This document shows, in pieces, positions 34,467-44,133 of a stretch of DNA of 64,000 bases; positions within the stretch are counted from its first letter, which is position 1, and every line of letters starts with the position of its first letter. The DNA comes from Closterium sp. Naga37s-1 (lineage: Eukaryota; Streptophyta; Zygnematophyceae; Desmidiales; Closteriaceae). The notes beneath the pieces are model-generated. The model was not told where the DNA came from. It did no database searches and worked only from the letters and a program-made list of their open reading frames with translations. The translations under genes and the position numbers were made by a program. Location: positions 441,501 through 505,500 of the forward strand of contig CANJKZ010000264.1 of the NCBI GenBank assembly GCA_947471745.1. The letters run 5' to 3'.

Positions 34467-35360
34467 TTAGCTATCAGGGAAGTTCGCGTCTCCGGTGTAC
34501 GTCTGGTTGACCTGCCACGAAGCCGGAATCACGTTCTTCAGAACAACAACCTTCCCATTGAAGTTCGTCGTCACGCGCAGCGTCATCGCTTGCCCGCCAA
34601 CCTTGACACCGTTCAGCGACCACGTGGTCCCAAAGTTCCTGACAAGCGGCTTGAATCCGTTGCTACCGGCCAGTTGCGCTTCGATCTTGGAAATAGTTCC
34701 TGGTCCCGCGACGTTCAGAGGGAGAAGGTTGATGAACCAGTCGTTTCCCATAAGCACCTTGATCTGCATCCCACCTTTGCGAGGGCAGGGCACGCGCGAA
34801 ACTCGCACGGCGACGTCGCCAGCGTTTCGCGTGGTGACGATCTGGTCGTAGACGCTGGGCGGCAGCATGATCGATTTCTTAGGAAGCTGGCACAGGCCGC
34901 CGTGAGTTTTGTTGCCCTTGCAGTGGTTGGTGACTGTAACGGTGGCGGCATTCCCGTTGCATCTCTTGTTCTTCACGCACTTGATCGCCACGCACGCGCC
35001 GCAGGTCTGGCCGTCCTCGTACAGAATAGATGACACCGCGCTAGTAGCAGATCCGATACCAGTGTTAACCGTGTTGCCGTATCCGCACGCGCCTTGAGCA
35101 AGACCGCCTTCGGAGGGAGAGATCGTCGCGATGTAGCCGCTATCCCACGTGTTGAAGACGCCCTGGTTGATCTTAGCTCGCGTCGGCTTTTTTGGCCTCT
35201 TCGGCTGTGTTTTGCCGGCAGGAGTCGCTGTTTTCGGTGCAGGCGTCGTTGTTTTCGGCGTAGGCGCCGTTGTTGCCGGTGTGCCGGCAGCAGAGGCCAA
35301 AGCCACCAAGCACAGAGCCAAGACTAAGGATACAACAGCAAACGTGGACCGCCTAGCCAT
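34467..35360 (-). CDS. Expansin, single exon
   Basis: Secreted wall-loosening protein of the expansin superfamily, 297 residues. The start at 35360 (MARRSTFAVVSLVLALCLV) gives a clean signal peptide; an in-frame ATG at 35414 would bury it. A Thr/Pro/Lys-rich linker (residues about 25-60) precedes the double-psi barrel domain: GACGYGN, TCGACVAIKC and VTVTNHC with the expected cysteines. VSRVPCPRKGGMQIKV and WFINLLPLNVAGPGTISKIE lead into the C-terminal domain (TTWSLNGVKVGGQAMTLRVT, VIPASWQVNQTYTG). The alpha-expansin HFD motif is not present; the equivalent stretch reads KKSIMLPPSVYDQI. Land-plant alpha-expansins usually have introns; none here. The linker and missing HFD suggest an algal-type member. 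Confidence 0.9.
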   Translation of the reverse strand: MARRSTFAVVSLVLALCLVALASAAGTPATTAPTPKTTTPAPKTATPAGKTQPKRPKKPTRAKINQGVFNTWDSGYIATISPSEGGLAQGACGYGNTVNTGIGSATSAVSSILYEDGQTCGACVAIKCVKNKRCNGNAATVTVTNHCKGNKTHGGLCQLPKKSIMLPPSVYDQIVTTRNAGDVAVRVSRVPCPRKGGMQIKVLMGNDWFINLLPLNVAGPGTISKIEAQLAGSNGFKPLVRNFGTTWSLNGVKVGGQAMTLRVTTNFNGKVVVLKNVIPASWQVNQTYTGDANFPDS

Positions 35361-36687
35361 CGTAAGGAGCTTAAACTGGAATAGCCTTAGCACTCCAAGA
35401 CGGGAAGAAACCACAAGTTATGACTGGAAGCTCTGGAGTGACGATCTTGAATCCTGGATCAACGTGGAATCGGAAAACTAACTTATGAATAAAGTATCAA
35501 TTAGGAATGGTTCTGCTTTTCAAATGGGACTTCAGAAGACAGATCTAGAGCATGCTGTTTGTGGGGTCGGGTCACCCAGCCGCCACCGTCAGCAGCAGAG
35601 AGGACCCATTAGCGCGTAATCCGCCGAAAAGCGGCAAGAAGTAACCAGCGGAAGCGGCGTGCGTCGGGATTTGGGTCAGGAGGAGGGACAAGAACAAGCC
35701 GTGTCGCGCCGTAGCGTCCAACCTTGGAATTTGCCGTGTTGCGGTCAGGGAAGGTCTGGGTTGCGGCTGCGAGTGGTTTATTACGGTTCTGGCTAGGCGA
35801 ATGTCGAATTCGAGAGTCCGTTGCGGTGCGGTGAAATTCGTGCTGGCGGGAACTGGGGTCAAGTGTGTGCTGGCGGCTCGAATCTGGAAAGTGCAACTCT
35901 TTGACGGGTATCGAGTGGTCGTTGACACTGTACCTACTGGGTCCTCATCCTCATTGACCTAGTCGGTGGGGCTTATATATTTCCCATTATGTGCCTAGTA
36001 TTTAGAGTGTGTCAGCTAAGCCCGTGATATTTCGGATAAATTAATTTCAAAATTTCATAAAATAGGTATATTATTTATTAGATATTGAAATATGTGTTCG
36101 TATACAATATTAGAAATTTAAAGTACTAGATACACAAATATAGGGATAATATGTTCTAGAGACATTTGTATAAAACATTTAATGAAATTTTGAATGATCA
36201 CAATAGGTGCAAGGATGCAATTCTCAGAGACAACTTGATCGATATGAATCAGGCGTAGGACATTGGGCTATGGCATTATACATATCCATGAACTGTACTT
36301 CTCAAGCACATCCGCATAACTACAGCAACACCCAGCAAAGCAACTGAACATCAGCTTTGTGGTCCAAAATCCTGGTGAGCCAGCATCACATATTTCTGGG
36401 ATTGCCAGCCAGTCCCACTTTTTTTTTAGGACCCAGACTAACCGCCTCAGTTCAGTCCTTGCGAAATGATTCCTTCTTTCGCTACATGGTGCTAGACATC
36501 CTCTGCCCTTTTTGAACCTCCAGTCGCTCCTAGTGGTACCTTCCAACTCCATTTGTAGTCGTACCCGCATCTTTCCCTGGACCGGCGGCGGAAGCTGACA
36601 GTTCTATGCTAACCAAATACTAGTGTCTGCTATTTCACGTACACAAATCGGGCCATAGTCCATTGAACAAGGCCCTTCGTCGAAACC
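35361..36687. other. Divergent promoter region with an AT-rich island
   Basis: Spacer between divergent expansin and GT92 genes. About 36010-36240 is strikingly AT-rich (AAATTTCATAAAATAGG and similar) against GC-rich surroundings. No open frame or terminal repeats were recognised there. The rest is unremarkable. Confidence 0.6.
35971..35980 (-). promoter_or_regulatory. Candidate TATA box for the expansin gene
   Basis: Reads ATATATAAGC on the minus strand, the best TATA-like match upstream of the expansin start. It is about 610 bp from the ATG, so a long leader would be needed. Confidence 0.25.
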
Positions 36688-39600
36688 ATGAGTTCAGATT
36701 CCTTACCTCGCAGAACTGTCGAGTCTTCAGAAGCGACCAGCCGATCACCTCCTGATGATTTATCAGCGGCAAGGTCGCCGGGAAATGCGGAGGCTACTGA
36801 GCATGGCCCAGCCGGCTTCACGGAAGCGCAACGGTTCGTTACTCCGCCGGAGTCCCCGACAGGAGTTCAGGGCATCCAGGGAAATGCCGCCATTGCCTTA
36901 CAACGCGCTGCGGAAAGCTCACGAGCTCCACAATCAGCGGTGGTCACTCTCGCGGAGGATCGTCGCGCGCTTCTGTCACACCCCAGAAGTGACAATAGCG
37001 AAGCAATCCTCGAACTCTCACGTGCAAGCGGCGACGATCCTGAAGTTGGGCGAACGGAGAGCGCAAGCGACCGCCAGTCGGACAGGGATGACTCAGCTCA
37101 CCCGCTTATCAGACCCAGCGACAACAGAGACGATCGTTCGCTTAACGGAGGGACCTTTTCAGTCAGCCAGGGCGCTCCGTCAGTCAGCAAAGGTGTTCCA
37201 TCCATGGTGGGGAATCGGGAATCAGCAAGAGGCGGTGGAAGCGGCGCAAGGGGGCAACCCAGTGGCTGGGGCTCTGAAGGGATGCATCGATATCTACAGG
37301 CCCTGCTACCAAGGTAAGGCTTATTCTTTAGTCGCTTCGATAGAAGCGCCGTAAACACAGCTATCCATCCAGCAGCTGGGGCTCTGAAGGGATGCTTCGA
37401 TATCTACAGGCCCTGCTACCAAGGTAAGGCTTATTCTTTAGTCGCTTCGATAGAAGCGCCGTAAACACAGCTATCCATCCAGCAGCTGGGGCTCTGAAGG
37501 GATGCTTCGATATCTACAGGCCCTGCTACCAAGGTAAGGCTTATTCTTTAGTCGCTTCGATAGAAGCGCCGTAAACACAGCTATCCATCCAGCAGCTGGG
37601 GCTCTGAAGGGATGCTTCGATATCTACAGGCCCTGCTACCAAGGTAAGGCTTATTCTTTAGTCGCTTCGATAGAAGCGCCGTAAACACAGCTATCCATCC
37701 AGCAGCTGGGGCTCTGAAGGGATGCTTCAATACATACAGGGCCTGCTACCAGGTACGGTGGTGACGCGTTGGTATAGACCTTAAAATGCCCAAATAAAGT
37801 CGGTGCAAGGGAGCTATCCAGCGCCTCTGGGACGCTGGGGGGTCTATTTGAGGCACCTCAAAACCAGACGCTGGGGGGATGCTTCGATCTCTACAGGGCC
37901 TGCTACCAAGGTAAGGGCTCATTCTTTAGCTTCTTCAAAAGAGTGGCGTAAACACAGCTGTACATCCAGCAGCTGAGACTTTGAGGGGATGCTTTGATCC
38001 GTACAGGGACTGCTACCAAGGTAGGGCGTGGTACCCGAGATAAGGCATGGTAAGACTTGTCGGCAACATAAGAAATTTGATCAGGAACGGTGGGTTGGGG
38101 TACTTGTGATATGTGGTTTGACTCAGAGCATAGTGCATCATGCAAGGACAGTCACAAGGACAGTTCATCCATCCTCCCATTTGCCTGACGCCATGACAAC
38201 TCGCAGGAACGCAAACGTTCTCGTCTTGTTTCGTTTTCCACACTCTCGCAACTGTTTCCTCCGCGCTCTCTACCTGAACTCCCGCTTATGGCCTTCCCAG
38301 GAACGCACAGGCGCTGCTGGCCCCGATGAAGGAACGCTTCTGGACAACTGCAGCCCTTGCAGTGGCAATTTCCGGGGCAGCGATTTTGCTGGCGGTTTCC
38401 CTCTCGCTTGCGCTCGTGCCTGCTTCTCCTGGCAGTGCTATGCCCGTGCAGGACTATGGAGGTGAGGAGGAGGTAGGAGAAAGTAGGAGGAATGACTAGA
38501 TTGGAAGATTCTCCAGTCGTGATTGGATAGATCACGGTGGTGGTCACCCTCTCTCTCGCGTTCGTGCCCGCTACTACAGTGACACAAGTGCAATGCCCGT
38601 GCAGGACATTGGAGGTGAGGTGTGCAACCGAGCAGGGATTACTGAGGCGCCTCAACTCAAGGGATTAGACTTTGTTGGTGGTTACCCTCTCTGTGCCGGC
38701 TCTCCATTCCCTTCTCTCTGCGTCCCCTCCCCAGTCCCTTTCAACCTATCCTGGCAGGGGTATCGCATCTACCTGCAGCAGCTACAGCCGCTGCAGCAGC
38801 ACGTGGGCCTGCCCTCCATTCCCTTCCACCCGCTCGCCCGCGGCCCCCACGGCTTCATCCAATTCTCCGCCTACCGCCTCGCCTCGCGCTCTTTCGCTAT
38901 CGTGGGCTTTGGGGCACATTATCTCAAGGACCATTTGTGAGTGATATTTTTGAGCCGACTAAAAAACGGATTCATTTCATTCTCTGCATTCCGCCTCACC
39001 TCGTGCACTTTCGCTGCTGTGGGTGTGGGCTTTGGGGCTCATTTTCTCCAGGTCCACTTGTTTTGTGAGTGATGCACTACCCGCTATTATGTGTGGTTTC
39101 AGATTTATTTATTTTTCTTCTTCTTCTTCTTTTTGGCTTCGTCGTGTTCTCGTTGTCGTGGTGTGGGGGTTTGGTTGAGCGAGGGGCGCATTTTCTCAAG
39201 GATCACCTATGAGTGATGCTATAGAAGCCAGCTGGGAGCCTCGTAGGCGTTTTTTTAAGCGTGAATGTGACTTTAACGAAGAGCTCACATTCACGCTTAT
39301 TTGTTGTCGTGGGCTCTTGGGGACGCCTTCTCTTAAGAATCAACTGTGATTGATGGTTGTGTTTGTTTTCGTCCCTGGTTGTTTTGTGTGTAATGTTCCA
39401 TAAATGCATGCTGTGATGTGATGTGGCACCAGGGGCGAGGTTGTGTGCGTATGGCAGGGAAGCAAGGGGCTAGAGCTGAAGGGGAAACCTGCAATCATTT
39501 ACACCAATCTGCGGGAAGAGAGTGACTACGATGCAATTGTCATGCGAGTGAGTTTGACTCTATAAGGGGGATATCAGCAAGGAGGCAAGGGGCTAGAGCT

Positions 39601-42600
39601 GAGGGGGAAACCTGCAATCATTCACACCAATCTGCGGGAAGAGAGCGACTACGATGCAATTGTCATGCGAGTGAGTTTGACTCTATAAGGGGTATATCAG
39701 CAAGGAGGCAAGGTGCTAGAGCTGAGGGGGAAACCTGCAATCATTCACACCAATCTGCGGGAAGAGAGCGACTACGATGCAATTGTCATGCGAGTGAGTT
39801 TGACTCTATAAGGGGGATATCAGTAAGGAGGCAAGGGGCTAGAGCTGAAGGGGAAACCCGCAATTATCTACACCAATCTGCGGGAAGAGAGTGACTATGA
39901 TGCGATTGTTATGCGAGTGAGTTCTATGCTGGATTTGGCAATCATTGCCATATGTGTCGATCATGGCAATGATGGTTCACTCGTGATTGCTGATGGGCCT
40001 ACACTCTCTCGATTTAGTAAGCCGATGGTAAAAGCTGATGGTAAAATAAAAGCTGGTGGTAAAAGCCGATGGTAAAAGCCGATGGCCGGCGAGCCTTGAT
40101 GGTTAAAACTCAAAAATCGACTCAAAGGTGTGATGGCAAAAAACCGAAAATTTTCAACGCAACAGTGTGGTGGCAAAAGCTGGGGATTCTCAACTCAATG
40201 CTGTGTGGTGTGGTGGCAATGATGGCTGACACTTGATCGCCTTTTGAGGCGCCTCAAAAGTGGTGTGGTGGCAATGATGGCTGACACTTGATCGCCTTTT
40301 GAGGCGCCTCAAAAGTGGTGTGGTGGCAATGATGGCTGACACTTGATCGCTGACGGGCCTCCCTCCTGTGGTGAGGTGCAGTGCTGACGATCACAGCAGC
40401 GGTATTGCTGAGCCATCAGTGGGGCGATAGAGGGCAGCAGGGGAATGGGGAGGAAATATCAGTAAGGAGTGTGCTTATTGGGGGGTTGAGAGTGGTAGAG
40501 TGAGGATTCTCTACGGTGTGGTGGCAATGATGGCTGACACTTGATCGCTGATGGGCCTCCCTCCTCTTGTGGTGAGGTGAGGTACAGTGCTGACGATCAC
40601 AGCAGCGGTATTGCTGAGCCATCGCTGGGGGGATCTGTGGATAGAGCTGCAGGGTAGAGGAATATGGGATGGGGTGGGGAGTGTGTAGCTCGTGGTGAGG
40701 TATGGTGCTGACGATCACACCAGCGGTATTGCTGAGCCATCAGCCTTTTCCGTCTCTCTCGCCTTGTCCCATTACCCCTGTGCTTGGACTATATCTATTA
40801 TTCGATTTATCACCTTGTCCCATCCCCTTCCTCCCCTCCCCATCCAACCCAGTGCGAATTAATCGGGTCAACAGGGGATGCTGGAGGTGACCTTCAGGCA
40901 TACAGAATCTTGTATCTATTCATATGTCCACATGATCCCATCCCTCTCCCCTCCCTCATCTATCCCATCCCAGTGCGAGTTGGAGGAGTCAACGGGTGAT
41001 GCTGGGGGGGATCTCTTTCTCACTATTGCTAGCGAGCCCTTCCTCGCTCTCAGGTGATTCTTCTGCTGCTCTCAGGTGATTCTTCTGCTGCTCTCAGGTG
41101 ATTCTTCTGCTGCTCTCAGGTGGTTTTTCTGTTGCTCCCATGCTGTCCTTCCATTGTTTCTTCTCCTCCCAGTGTTGTTCCCATGAAACCCCCTGATGCA
41201 TCTCCATCTCCTGGTTTCCTCCCCTATGCATATACCCCCATCCGTCTCCCTCTTCCATGCCCTGATCCCTTCCCTCCTCCCACGCCCCGGTCCCACCCCT
41301 TATCTTTCATGGCCCCATATATCCCCTCCTCCACTCTCCCACCCCACTGTGTGCATCAGAGAGCGCCCTGCCATGCCATGCCATGCCATGCATCACTCTA
41401 TCATGCCACCCGACATTGACCGCCACTCCCTTCCTTGCATGCCATGTTTTTCAAGGCGCCTTTGACCACATCTCCCCTCCATGTACTCCCTCCCTATCCC
41501 TCCATGCCCCCATCCCCTCCGCCCCTACGTGCTTCAGAGAGAGCTCTGCCTTGCAGCATGCCATCGTGGCGCCCGACTTGACCACATCTCCCCTCCATGT
41601 ATTCCCTCCCTATCCCTCCATGGCCCCATCCCCTCCGGCCCCACGTGCTTCAGAGAAAGCTCCGCCTTGGAACATGCCATCGTGCCGCCCGACTTTGACC
41701 ACATCTCCCTTCCATGTACCCATCCCCTCCGCCCTTGCATGCTTCAGAGAAAGCTCTACCCTGCAACATGCCATCGTGGCGCCCGACTTTGGCCGCCTCC
41801 CCCCATCTCTATCCACCCCCCCCATCTTTCCCGTCCTTGAAACCCCCTCCCTCCCTCTCAGAGAGAGCTCCGCATTGCAACATGCCATCGTGCCGCCCGA
41901 CTTTGACCGCCTGCCGCATGTGCTGACGATGTGCGCCGTGCGCCTCGGGCGGCAGGTGGAGGCGAGGCTTGTCCACGAGTGGGTGAGCTACCACTGGCAC
42001 CTGGGAGCCACCCAGTTCCGCCTCTATGATGCTGGAGCCATGGATGAGAGGTGAGTGGTTGAAGTACCATGCACATGCGCAGGCGGGTTTAGGTGGAGGC
42101 AAGAACTGTCCACGAGTGGGTGAGCAACCACTGGCACCTGGGAGCCACCCAATTCCGCCTGTATGACGCTGGAGCCATGGATAGAGGTGAGTGAAAAGCC
42201 GTGAATGAGAAGCGAGTGGTTTCTTTAAAGTTCCAGTTCCCACAAAGAAAGTTGGTGAGGATCATCCACGAGTCGGTGAGCTACCACTGGCACCTCTGGG
42301 CCACCCAGTTCCGCCTCTATGACGCTGGAGCCATGGATGGCCCAAATTTCCAAAAACCCTTGAGATCTTATCCTCCAGCCTTTTCCTCTTCTTTTTTGTT
42401 TTCCTTTCTTTCGCTCTCCCTCACTCCCTCCCTCCGTGCCCACTCAGCCTGGCCACGGTCCTCGATACCTTCCTGCGCAACGACTCGTTAAAAATCATCC
42501 CCACACGGCAATTGTCCTTTTACAATATCGAGTACGACGCGCACGTGAGTACAGTACCCTCCCTTTTCCACCTCCTCCACCCTCCCCCTCCCGATTCGCC

Positions 42601-43703
42601 CTCCTCCACACCCTCTCACCCTCCCTCATCCTCCCTCGGCGCCTTGTTTCTCTCTCCTGCCACCCTTGCCCACCCAATGTCTACCCTTTACTCCCCCTGC
42701 CGTCACCCTTCCATCGCACTTTTCCCAGGGCACCCTAGATTGCCTCCTACAGCACACATTTCAGATCTCAGCTGTTGATAGTGCTACCCATCACTAACAT
42801 CATTTCTCCCTCCTCCTCCCTCTCCCCCCCCTCTCCCCCCTCTCCCCCCTCTCCTCCCACCCAACTTCCCCCATTGCTTCTCCCTCCCCCCCCCCCTACC
42901 TCCTTCCCCCCTTCCAGTCCCTCAGCGCCCTAGACTGCCTTTACAGCATACACTTCACATCCCAGTGGGTAACCGTGTTACCACCCGACAGTTACCTCTA
43001 CATCTCACCCCCACACACCCTCCTCTCCTTCCTCTCTCAATACGCCTCCAAGCCCTGGCTCACCTTCGGGGCACACAAGTGGAGCACGGAGAAATGCCGG
43101 GAGGGGATCGTATGGGAGAATGTTACGACAGAGGAATGGATGGGGTGGAGGGAGGAGAGTCCGTTTGTGGTGGAGTGGCTGGCGTATAGGCGGAGGGAGA
43201 ATGTGTGTGAGGGGGGTGGGGAGGACCGGGAGAAGTGCATTGGGAAGGAGGGGCAGCGATCGCACTTCACTGATCCGAGAAAAGTGCGTGTGTGAGGGGT
43301 GCATGGGAGTGTGAGGGGTGCATGGGAGTGTGAGGGGTGCATGGGAGTGGAAGAGTGTTTTGAGACGTCTCAAAACGAGAAAAGTGCGTGTGTTGGGGAG
43401 AGCATGTCACTTATAACAAGATTTCCATTTATAACTCTCCATCACCCCGCATTCCCCTATTCCATGCAGGCTGGTGTCTTGGGCTACTATGATGTGAGAG
43501 AGACAGACCAGTGGGGAGAGCATGTCGTTTATAGCGAGATGCACAAAAACGTGTATCCGAACCTGCACGAGAGGTCCGGGTTCGGCCGGACCTGCCGAGA
43601 GGTCAGTGCAGCAGAGGAATGGGATGGGTGGGTGAGGGACGTTACTGCAGCTGATTACGCTAAGCAATTAAGGAAAAGCCCTCAGCCTCAGCCAGCAGCA
43701 TAA
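36688..43703 (+). CDS. GT92 (DUF23) family glycosyltransferase
   Basis: Golgi type II membrane glycosyltransferase; plant GT92 members include the beta-1,4-galactan synthases of pectin. Exons: 36688-37313, 38301-38461, 38735-38936, 39433-39547, 40974-41053, 41862-42050, 42448-42544, 42918-43283, 43470-43703; 2070 nt, 689 residues, all phases agree. A ~210-residue polar N-terminus precedes a signal anchor (WTTAALAVAISGAAILLAV). Family signatures: DRLPHVLTMCAVRLGRQVEA, LVHEWVSYHWHLGATQFRLY then DAGAMD, LDTFLRNDSLKIIP, SLSALDCLYSIHFTSQW, and a late ERSGFGRTC. The usual DVDE-type metal motif after the Trp appears as LPPDSYLYI, so activity is uncertain. Introns hold arrays of partial exon copies and palindromes. 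Confidence 0.85.
37258..37770 (+). repeat. 110-bp tandem array with in-frame cassette exons
   Basis: GCTCTGAAGG recurs at 37271, 37381, 37491, 37601 and 37711, an exact 110-bp period; copies 2-4 look identical, the last is diverged, and a decayed relative lies near 37970. The first unit includes the end of GT92 exon 1. Each later unit has an acceptor (CTATCCATCCAG), 51 nt encoding SSWGSEGMLRYLQALLP, and the donor CCAAG/GTAAGG. The 51-nt pieces start and end in phase 2, the phase of the exon 1 junction. Confidence 0.9.
37847..37862. repeat. Palindrome-family member, TTTGAGGCACCTCAAA
   Basis: Arms intact, centre CA mismatched. GACGCTGGGGGG occurs on both sides (about 37831 and 37868). Confidence 0.75.
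38535..38616 (+). repeat. Downstream copy of GT92 exon 2 end
   Basis: Repeats the signal-anchor end (VSLALVPA-like, then ATGCCCGTGCAGGAC) and the GGAG/GTGAGG donor of exon 38301-38461. Confidence 0.8.
38947..38967. repeat. Imperfect palindrome TTTTTGAGCCGACTAAAAAA
   Basis: Decayed member between the end of exon 3 (about 38858-38944) and its copy (about 38970-39075), both ending in GTGAGTGAT. Confidence 0.7.
39433..39916 (+). repeat. 123-bp array repeating GT92 exon 4 and its donor
   Basis: ATGCGAGTGAGT recurs at 39542, 39665, 39788 and 39911, a 123-bp period. Each unit repeats GKPAIIYTNLREESDYDAIV and the donor; only the first has the acceptor and exon start. Confidence 0.92.
40241..40260. 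repeat. 20-bp perfect palindrome, GCGC centre (first)
   Basis: CTTTTGAGGCGCCTCAAAAG, part of a 55-bp unit with TGGTGTGGTGGCAATGATGG and CTGACACTTGATCGC. Confidence 0.93.
40296..40315. repeat. 20-bp perfect palindrome, GCGC centre (second)
   Basis: Identical to 40241-40260 and exactly 55 bp away. A third 35-bp half-unit without palindrome follows, so each palindrome separates two unit copies. Confidence 0.93.
40850..40892 (+). repeat. Upstream partial copy of GT92 exon 5
   Basis: Acceptor plus CELIGSTGDAG codons, the 5' part of exon 40974-41053 (CELEESTGDAGGD). Confidence 0.75.
41048..41135 (+). repeat. 22-bp donor-spanning minisatellite, four copies
   Basis: Unit TCTCAGGTGATTCTTCTGCT plus GC repeats four times; the first contains the real exon 5 end (CTCTCAG/GTGATT at 41053). 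Confidence 0.88.
41355..41790 (+). repeat. Four upstream partial copies of GT92 exon 6
   Basis: Acceptor-plus-start copies (ESSALQHAIVAPD-like) at about 41358, 41535, 41651 and 41748 precede the intact exon at 41862. All lose the exon after the VPPDFD-like codons. Confidence 0.85.
42090..42340 (+). repeat. Two downstream copies of GT92 exon 6 end
   Basis: About 42090-42187 and 42256-42338 repeat VHEWVSYHWHLGATQFRLYD and AGAMD with diverged ends. Confidence 0.85.
43357..43376. repeat. 20-bp perfect palindrome, ACGT centre
   Basis: GTTTTGAGACGTCTCAAAAC. Immediately right of it, GAGAAAAGTGCGTGTG repeats the end and donor of exon 8 (43277-43292). Confidence 0.93.
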
Positions 43704-44133
43704 ATACTCCAATCCAAGATAGTTCATTTCTCTCAGTGTGAGTGTAGGAGCAGCTCATCAGAAGCGAGCATTTTTCCAGACTCCTCCTCTTCATAGTGTT
43801 CACCGAGCTAGCATAGTGACAAGAGACCATAGAGCATTCCTAGCGAGATTTCCAAATATTTTTGCGACTAATCATCCTCTTCATAGTGGCTAGTCTAGCT
43901 TCACTAAGTAACAGGGAGGGCAGGAAGAAAGCATCAGATATACGGGGATTGACTGCAGCAGCCTTGGTGCAAACACAAAGACGAGTCATTCTTACAGGCC
44001 AAGCCTAATCCTCTTCATAGTACTCAGACGCTAGTCTAGCCCCACTGAGCAGCAGCGAGGGCAGGAAAAAGGCAGCAGAGATGAGGGCCATGGCTGCAGC
44101 GGCCTTGGTGCAATCAATTAGGCGCATTTCACA
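43704..44133 (-). repeat. Decaying copies of the CASP-like terminal exon beyond its stop
   Basis: Copies of the last ~100 coding bases (KAAAAMALISAAFFLPSLLL and SEYYEED) lie at about 44004-44110 and 43865-43980, with a remnant near 43777-43830. Similarity falls with distance from the gene. Confidence 0.8.

Noticed and set aside
36268-36570. 100-codon minus-strand frame in the expansin/GT92 spacer
   Set aside because: No homology recognised and no supporting splice or start context.
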